DNA of 64,000 nucleotides from Idiomarina tyrosinivorans (GTDB lineage Bacteria > Pseudomonadota > Gammaproteobacteria > Enterobacterales > Alteromonadaceae). The notes below the pieces were generated by a model. It had not been told where the DNA came from. It worked only from the letters and a program-made list of their open reading frames with translations, and searched no databases. Positions 58,938-64,000 of the stretch are shown here, piece after piece. The position numbers were made by a program, and so were the translations under genes. Where the stretch lies: assembly GCF_003987475.1 (NCBI RefSeq), contig NZ_PIQH01000001.1, forward strand, positions 1 through 64,000, read 5' to 3'. The first letter of the stretch is position 1, and the number at the start of each line of letters is the position of its first letter.

Positions 58938-59014
58938 TGGTCGGCGTGAGAGGATTTGAACCTCCGACCCCTGACACCCCATGACAGTGCGCTACCAGGC
59001 TGCGCTACACGCCG
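58938..59014 (-). tRNA. proL: tRNA-Pro(GGG)
   Basis: 77 bases including the encoded CCA. The minus-strand sequence begins CGGCGTGTAGCGCAGCC, has the anticodon GGG in loop ATGGGGT, T-arm GGTTCAAATCC, and ends GCCGACCA. It closely resembles E. coli proL. It follows yejM on the same strand, as I recall from E. coli. The integrase remnant lies at its 3' side. Confidence 0.96.
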
Positions 59015-59099
59015 ACCGAGTTGCTTATGTTACCGATTTCACGGGGTTACGCAACAATAACTCGGTGGTTTGAGTGCTGACTGCTGTAAATTTCGCCAG

Positions 59100-60749
59100 T
59101 TATTGGTCGTCGGTCTTTATTGGCTTGGAAAAACGTTTAATTTTTTTCAGTGCGTTAATTAACACCGAGGTGTGGGGTTCAGCGCCCGATTTTAATTGAA
59201 AGCCTTGATTGTCGTAAACGCTGAATTGGCCACTGCTGTCGAGCACTGTGGTTTCGGTCTGCTGGTAAATCACAATGTAGGGCTTATACGATTCAACCAG
59301 CGGGTAACGCTCGCCACGGCTACGCAGCGACTCACCGTTCGAGAAGTTCTTCACACCGTTGGCGCATGACATTAAGCTATCCAAAGCGGTTGGCATTAAG
59401 TCCATTAACCCAGCAATGGGATGTGACGGGAGGGAAATATTACTCACCCATAACGGTACTTCTAACAGTGAAGGCTGGAATTGTTTTTTGTCGACCAATT
59501 GCTCGTCGCGGACGGGCGCCAGCGCAGTAACCATGACTTTGGCACTCTTCAAATCGGCGCTTTCTAACCACTCAATAACCGCATCGCGGTCGCTAATATC
59601 GGCAAACAACACGGTTAAGCCTTTGTGTTCGTGCGGGCCGCTTTCCCAGCGTTGTAGTGTTTGTATGGTGCTATTCTCGGGTAATGCAATCTCGTCTTTG
59701 TAATGCTGCGTTCGCAGCAGGTGCATTGGCATACCAAAATCTGATAGTGGTTTCGCGTAAGCCGGTGCGGTTTTATCATTAATTAAGGTTTGCTGGTAAA
59801 AGTCGGGTAAGCCATACAGTAATTGGAAACTACCGCCTTCGGCCTCCGGATGACCTAGCAATTGAATGTCGGCGCGATGGTAACCGCTGGCGACTGGGCT
59901 CAATACGGTATTTAGTGCCTCGCGTTGCTCGGCGTTTAATCGGTTAAATGCCACAATCACAGCCTGCTGTGGGTTATTGACCTTGGCACAGAGTAACGGG
60001 TTTAACGGGTATTCAATGGTTTTCGTCGCATTATGCAGCAACATCTGTTGCCGATCACGGTAGTGCGTGGCTTCGATTAATCCATGTTTTGCCATTAGCG
60101 TTTTGGCAGTGGTTGGGTACGAAATCGGAAACATATCATCTTGCTGGGTAATTGGGTCGTACAGCGCCGCATCGGCCCATACGTGCATGCTGTGGCTGGT
60201 TAAAAAGCACAGCACGAAAATGCTGGTAATGGGCGCGCCGTAACGCTGATTTTGCAATTGCGGTAGGCGTTTCCAGGTCAGGTTTGCCAATACTAATTCA
60301 ATCCCCAGAATCAGCAAAAAGCTCAGTAGAATACCAATCACCATCACAAAACTGGCACCGGTGAATACGGTTTCGGCATCACGCGCCATTTGTGCCAGTG
60401 AGTAGGTATTTAAGTGGTAGCCGTATTGGCGGAAGAAAATGACGTCGGAAATTAATGCAACAAGGGCAAAAGCGCTGACTAAGCTGGCGTAGCCGCGCAT
60501 AAAGCGCGAATAGGGCGCGAATAAGCAGACCGGGAATATGGCAATAATAAAGAATACAAAGGGCAGAAAGGCAAAATGGCCAATCCAACTGACGATGGCG
60601 TAGATCGTCGACAGACCCGTTGTAGGAAATTCCGAAGCTTCGATATAAAGGGTACCAATCGCCAGCGACAGGATAATATTGGTAAAGGTAAACCAATGCC
60701 CCCAGCTAATAAGCCGAGCAATTTTATCGCGACGCTGATATTTCCCCAT
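59100..60749 (-). CDS. yejM: YejM/PbgA-like inner-membrane sulfatase-fold protein (DUF3413)
   Basis: About 549 residues with five predicted N-terminal helices and a periplasmic sulfatase-like domain. In E. coli, YejM (PbgA, LapC) controls lipopolysaccharide synthesis by restraining LapB, without sulfatase activity. The start is taken as ATG 60749 (MGKYQRRDK), with an ATG at 60758 as an alternative. It is a little shorter than E. coli YejM (586). Confidence 0.9.
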   Translation of the reverse strand: MGKYQRRDKIARLISWGHWFTFTNIILSLAIGTLYIEASEFPTTGLSTIYAIVSWIGHFAFLPFVFFIIAIFPVCLFAPYSRFMRGYASLVSAFALVALISDVIFFRQYGYHLNTYSLAQMARDAETVFTGASFVMVIGILLSFLLILGIELVLANLTWKRLPQLQNQRYGAPITSIFVLCFLTSHSMHVWADAALYDPITQQDDMFPISYPTTAKTLMAKHGLIEATHYRDRQQMLLHNATKTIEYPLNPLLCAKVNNPQQAVIVAFNRLNAEQREALNTVLSPVASGYHRADIQLLGHPEAEGGSFQLLYGLPDFYQQTLINDKTAPAYAKPLSDFGMPMHLLRTQHYKDEIALPENSTIQTLQRWESGPHEHKGLTVLFADISDRDAVIEWLESADLKSAKVMVTALAPVRDEQLVDKKQFQPSLLEVPLWVSNISLPSHPIAGLMDLMPTALDSLMSCANGVKNFSNGESLRSRGERYPLVESYKPYIVIYQQTETTVLDSSGQFSVYDNQGFQLKSGAEPHTSVLINALKKIKRFSKPIKTDDQ

Positions 60750-60804
60750 TAGTGGCATGCTCCCTTGTCACCCTCTACGGTATCTGACACCTAACTACAG
60801 TGAA

Positions 60805-61026
60805 TTAGTTTGTGTTATCAAGCGATTGTAGCAAGATATTGGCAAATTGCCGCGCTACCGCACCTTGTTGATCGCCTTTGTAGCCTTGCTGCACCACATT
60901 GGTTACCGCATTACCTAATGACATCAGTGCCAAGTCGGCTGGTGTTTGGTGCTTTTCGAGCACCGCCATTAACTCATTGAGGATGGCGTCTTGCTTGTCA
61001 GTGGCATATTTTGATTGGATTGGCAT
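60805..61026 (-). CDS. yejL: YejL family protein (DUF1414)
   Basis: 73 residues when started at ATG 61026 (MPIQSKYATDKQDAILNELM), which is the family N-terminus; a longer frame opens at 61062. Conserved parts include LEKHQTPADLALMSLGNAVTNV. It precedes yejM on the same strand and is divergent from yejK, the E. coli-like order. Function unknown. Confidence 0.92.
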   Translation of the reverse strand: MPIQSKYATDKQDAILNELMAVLEKHQTPADLALMSLGNAVTNVVQQGYKGDQQGAVARQFANILLQSLDNTN

Positions 61027-61098
61027 GGGTACGTCGCTTAACCGTGATACACTAGCGCGCATAGTAACATACCTTGAAAGGGAAGGAAGCTACTCGCC

Positions 61099-62142
61099 AT
61101 GCAATTGCAATTGCTTAACAGCATTATTCACCAGTTTTATCAAAACGACGGCCAGGTAGGTTTGCGCTTAGCGAGCCAAGAATTGGAAGCCGACGATGAG
61201 CTTAATAATTTATTAGAAGAGCTAACCGACGTTTACACCAGCAAACCGGCCAAGGGCTACGCCAGTTTCTTAACCGAACAGGATGATGGTGAGCCCAGTG
61301 AGTTTCCGACTCAATTAGCATCGTGGCAGAAGCAACAATTAGGTTTCGTTGAGTTTAGCCAAAGCGCGGCACGGGTGTTGTTACAGCAATTGCAGCACTA
61401 CGGTATGTTAGATGCTGGCTTTTTATTGATTTCGCATTACCAGCATCTGGCAACCGACTATTTGTTGGTAAGCTTCTTACCAGTAAAGGATGGCGTGACC
61501 ATTGACCATAACTTATCGGTCGACCGTTCATCGCAGTTGGATATTAGCCGTGTGCAGTTGGCCGCGCGAGTAGACCTTACTCAGTGGCAAACCGACCCGA
61601 CAGATGACCGTTACATTTCGTTTATCAAAGGCCGGGCGGGACGTAAGGTATCGGATTTTTTCTTAGACTTTTTAGGTTGCACCGAACGCTTAAACAGTAA
61701 AGCGCAAACGCAGCACTTGGTGGAAGCGGTAGACGCTTACGCGCAAGAACAGCAATTCGAGCCAGAGCAACGTTCAGCATTGCGGCAGTCGGCTTACCAT
61801 TATTGCGACGAACAATGGAAGCAGGGCGAGGGCGTAAGTGTGAAAACTTTGTCTGAGCAAGTACGAGAAAATATTCCGGCAGAACGTTCATTAGAAGATT
61901 TTTCGCGCGAATATGGTGAGCAAAAAAGTGTTGATTTAACCCAAGAGTTTCCCGCCGATAAAACTACATTGCGTAAGCTGGTGAAGTTTCAAGGCCAAGG
62001 TGGGGGTGTGAGCGTGGGTTTTGACCACACCATGCTGGGCGAACGGGTTGAGTACGATGCGGCAACGGATACCTTAACCATTCACGGTACGCCGCCAAAT
62101 TTGCGTGATCAATTACGCCGCTATTTCGGTATAGATAGTTAA
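61099..62142 (+). CDS. yejK: Nucleoid-associated protein YejK (NdpA)
   Basis: 347 residues with the NdpA domain, typical of the family: VEFSQSAARVLLQQL-like segment EFSQSAARVLLQQ, KVSDFFLDFLGCTE, and the C-terminal TLTIHGTPPNLRDQLRRYFG. It is a nucleoid protein of unknown exact role. It is divergent from yejL across 72 bases and ends before a bidirectional terminator. Confidence 0.93.
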   Translation: MQLQLLNSIIHQFYQNDGQVGLRLASQELEADDELNNLLEELTDVYTSKPAKGYASFLTEQDDGEPSEFPTQLASWQKQQLGFVEFSQSAARVLLQQLQHYGMLDAGFLLISHYQHLATDYLLVSFLPVKDGVTIDHNLSVDRSSQLDISRVQLAARVDLTQWQTDPTDDRYISFIKGRAGRKVSDFFLDFLGCTERLNSKAQTQHLVEAVDAYAQEQQFEPEQRSALRQSAYHYCDEQWKQGEGVSVKTLSEQVRENIPAERSLEDFSREYGEQKSVDLTQEFPADKTTLRKLVKFQGQGGGVSVGFDHTMLGERVEYDAATDTLTIHGTPPNLRDQLRRYFGIDS

Positions 62143-62169
62143 CAGTAAGAAAAGAGTGGTAGGGGATAA

Positions 62170-62204
62170 ACAAAAGCCACCGGCAGATGCGCGGTGGCTT
62201 TTGT
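62170..62204. terminator. Bidirectional terminator between yejK and csp
   Basis: ACAAAAGCCACC (62170-62181) pairs with GGTGGCTTTTGT (62193-62204) through an 11-base loop. A-rich and T-rich edges suit termination of both convergent genes. Confidence 0.85.
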
Positions 62205-62212
62205 TAAAAGGC

Positions 62213-62428
62213 TTACTTGTCGGCCGCTGAGGGAACGATGTTTGCTGCGTGCAAACCTTTAGGACCCTCTTGCAGTTCAAATTCGACAGCTTGACCCGCT
62301 TTCAGGGTGCGGTAGCCTTCCATTTCAATGGTGGAGTAATGCGCGAAGATATCGCCCTCACGTTCTTCGCTTTCGATAAAGCCGAAGCCTTTCGAATTGT
62401 TAAACCATTTGACTTTACCGGTAGCCAT
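62213..62428 (-). CDS. Cold shock-type protein (CspD-like)
   Basis: 71 residues with RNP1 (KGFGFIE) and RNP2 (DIFAHYS), the single-strand nucleic-acid binding motifs of CspA-type proteins. It starts MATGKVKWFNN. Position next to and divergent from clpS-clpA matches cspD in E. coli, although CspA-like function cannot be excluded. About 246 bases lie between it and clpS and hold a long A/T-rich leader or shared promoter region. Confidence 0.93.
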   Translation of the reverse strand: MATGKVKWFNNSKGFGFIESEEREGDIFAHYSTIEMEGYRTLKAGQAVEFELQEGPKGLHAANIVPSAADK

Positions 62429-62674
62429 ACTTCTACTTCCTTCTTTCTACAAATAGTGATCTTTTTTATTGTATGGTGAGACGACACACTGGCATTGTGT
62501 AAGCAGAACGCTTGAAAAAGTGCCAGTGAAACACCATGTTTTACTCTAGGTGAGTTCAGTTATTAGTCAAGTATTTTGCGCGAAAAATATGCAGATTTGT
62601 TAATCAAAAAATAACATCTTCCCTTACAGACGCGTAAGAAAATAACGACTATAGTGATAATAGGTTGTTAATTA

Positions 62675-62983
62675 ATGAGTAATTTTGAGCATCAGCATGA
62701 CAGCGACGTGCAGGAGAAAAAGGAACTCAAGCCGCCGTCCATGTACAAAGTACTATTGAACAATGACGATTACACCCCGATGGATTTCGTTATTGAAGTG
62801 CTGATGAAATTCTTTCGGATGGATCAGGAACGCGCCACGGAAACCATGTTGCAGGTGCATTATAAAGGAAAGGCTGTATGCGGCGTTTATTCTGCGGAAG
62901 TCGCCGAAACTAAAGTGGTACAAGTAAATCAGTATGCACGCGAAAACCAACACCCCTTGCTCTGCACTATGGAGCAGGCGTAA
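62675..62983 (+). CDS. clpS: ATP-dependent Clp protease adaptor ClpS
   Basis: 102 residues with the N-end-rule degron binding core: [24 protein letters not shown]. It delivers N-degron substrates to ClpAP. It is followed after 33 bases by clpA, as in most gammaproteobacteria. Confidence 0.96.
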   Translation: MSNFEHQHDSDVQEKKELKPPSMYKVLLNNDDYTPMDFVIEVLMKFFRMDQERATETMLQVHYKGKAVCGVYSAEVAETKVVQVNQYARENQHPLLCTMEQA

Positions 62984-63016
62984 GGTGGTAATCAGTGGTA
63001 CTGGAAGGAGCGGTCT

Positions 63017-64000
63017 ATGCTAAACAAAGCGCTAGAAATCACCCTCAACGATGCTTTTAAATTGGCACGCGAGCGCCGTCATGAGCTGATGACGGTTGAA
63101 CATTTATTGGTAGCGTTACTCGAGAACCCTGATGCTGCAGAGGCTCTGCGTGCGTGTGGGGCGAATTTCGCGCAATTGAAAGAAGAGTTACTGAGTTATA
63201 TCGACCGCAGCACTCCGCAATTTGATGCCGACGAAGAAGCCGGCGACACCCAACCGACCTTAGGTTTCCAACGGGTGCTTCAGCGCGCGGTTTTCCACGT
63301 GCAATCTTCAGGTAATGCGGAAGTCACTGGCGCCAATGTGTTAGTGGCGATTTTCAGTGAACAAGAATCGCAAGCAGTGTATCTGCTGAACAAGCACGAT
63401 ATAACGCGCTTAGATGTGGTGAATTTTATCTCCCATGGTATTTCCCGTATGGAAGACGGTGCGGAAGGCGCGGAAGAGCCTGCCGCGGAAGAAGCCGAAG
63501 CCAGCCAACAAGCGGAAGAGCAAAGTTACCTAAAACGTTTTTGCACCAACCTCAATGTGCAAGCACAAGAGGGTAAAATTGACCCATTGATTGGTCGCGA
63601 TGTTGAATTGGAACGTTGTATTCAGATCCTTTGTCGGCGTCGCAAAAATAACCCACTGTTCGTGGGAGAAGCGGGTGTAGGTAAAACGGCAATTGCCGAA
63701 GGCTTGGCATACCGCATTGTTAAAGGCGAAGTGCCAGAGATTATTGCTGATGCCACGATCTTCTCATTAGATATGGGCGGATTATTAGCGGGCACTAAAT
63801 ACCGCGGTGATTTTGAAAAACGCTTTAAACAGTTGTTGCGTGAATTGCGTGAGCAAGACGATGCCATTTTGTTTATTGACGAAATTCACACCATTATCGG
63901 TGCGGGAGCGGCGAGTGGCGGGGTACTGGATGCCTCAAACTTACTGAAACCGCTACTTTCTAGCGGCGAATTAAAGTGTATTGGCTCTACCACTTACAAC
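63017..64000 (+). CDS. clpA: ATP-dependent Clp protease ATP-binding subunit ClpA (partial)
   Basis: The first 328 codons are present and the gene runs past the window end. The N-terminal Clp repeats ([30 protein letters not shown] in part) bind ClpS, and the first AAA+ domain has Walker [10 protein letters not shown] near residue 217 and [12 protein letters not shown] (Walker B). It is the unfoldase of ClpAP. Confidence 0.97.
   Translation, partial: MLNKALEITLNDAFKLARERRHELMTVEHLLVALLENPDAAEALRACGANFAQLKEELLSYIDRSTPQFDADEEAGDTQPTLGFQRVLQRAVFHVQSSGNAEVTGANVLVAIFSEQESQAVYLLNKHDITRLDVVNFISHGISRMEDGAEGAEEPAAEEAEASQQAEEQSYLKRFCTNLNVQAQEGKIDPLIGRDVELERCIQILCRRRKNNPLFVGEAGVGKTAIAEGLAYRIVKGEVPEIIADATIFSLDMGGLLAGTKYRGDFEKRFKQLLRELREQDDAILFIDEIHTIIGAGAASGGVLDASNLLKPLLSSGELKCIGSTTYN

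Noticed and set aside
1-64000. CRISPR arrays and rRNA genes
   Set aside because: No regularly spaced repeats and no ribosomal RNA sequence were seen.

Overview
The window reads as core chromosome of a marine gammaproteobacterium of the Alteromonadales. The gene content (peptidolytic, tyrosine-degrading, many lipoproteins, cytochrome bd, RND efflux, CstA) suggests Idiomarina, Pseudidiomarina or a close relative. That placement is an inference from family-level resemblance, not a database result. Genes are densely packed on both strands. One stretch, about 48.9-58.9 kb, looks accessory.

Region by region. (1) 0.2-6 kb: tyrR followed by a complete tyrosine/4-hydroxyphenylpyruvate degradation operon (hppD-hmgA-fah-maiA), with TyrR-box-like sites before tyrR and before hppD. 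(2) 6-22.8 kb: an exported S9 peptidase, a rhombosortase-type rhomboid, a lipoprotein gamma-glutamyltransferase, a small lipoprotein and an RDD protein, HIT, HspQ, metG, mrp, dcd, a YvcK-like protein, SelO, a DUF4382 lipoprotein, a DUF192 protein and an M28 peptidase. (3) 22.8-35.7 kb: cytochrome bd oxidase (cydAB), small membrane proteins, an AcrAB-type RND pump with an AcrR-like operator, a quinone oxidoreductase-like dehydrogenase, an ArsA-type ATPase, a cory-CC-star protein, CstA, an NAD(P)-binding protein and a DUF1328 protein. (4) 35.7-48.8 kb: a phosphatase/diacylglycerol-kinase fusion, a sigma-54 activator divergent from an unknown gene with a candidate -24/-12 promoter, a LysR regulator divergent from a DabB-DabA-DUF6671 inorganic-carbon operon, several small conserved genes, a WYL regulator and an outer-membrane barrel.

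(5) 49.0-58.9 kb: a type I restriction-modification operon of the EcoR124I-like kind (hsdM-hsdS-[small ORF]-rhuM/fic-hsdR), a complete IS3-family element, a HipA-like kinase gene whose 5' part is missing at the IS edge, a DUF3037 gene, a 33-codon tyrosine-integrase remnant and tRNA-Pro(GGG). The remnant lies directly beyond the 3' end of the tRNA, so the tRNA is a likely old integration site. (6) 58.9-64 kb: conserved core yejM-yejL/yejK and csp/clpS-clpA; yejK-yejL-yejM-proL is the order I recall from E. coli.

The features most worth attention are the defence-type cassette with Fic, the truncated HipA/DUF3037 pair, the DabAB operon with an overlapping zinc-ribbon gene, the CstA/cory-CC-star/ArsA cluster, and the orphan sigma-54 locus. 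I found no clear evidence for a wholly new multi-gene system; these are the best candidates.
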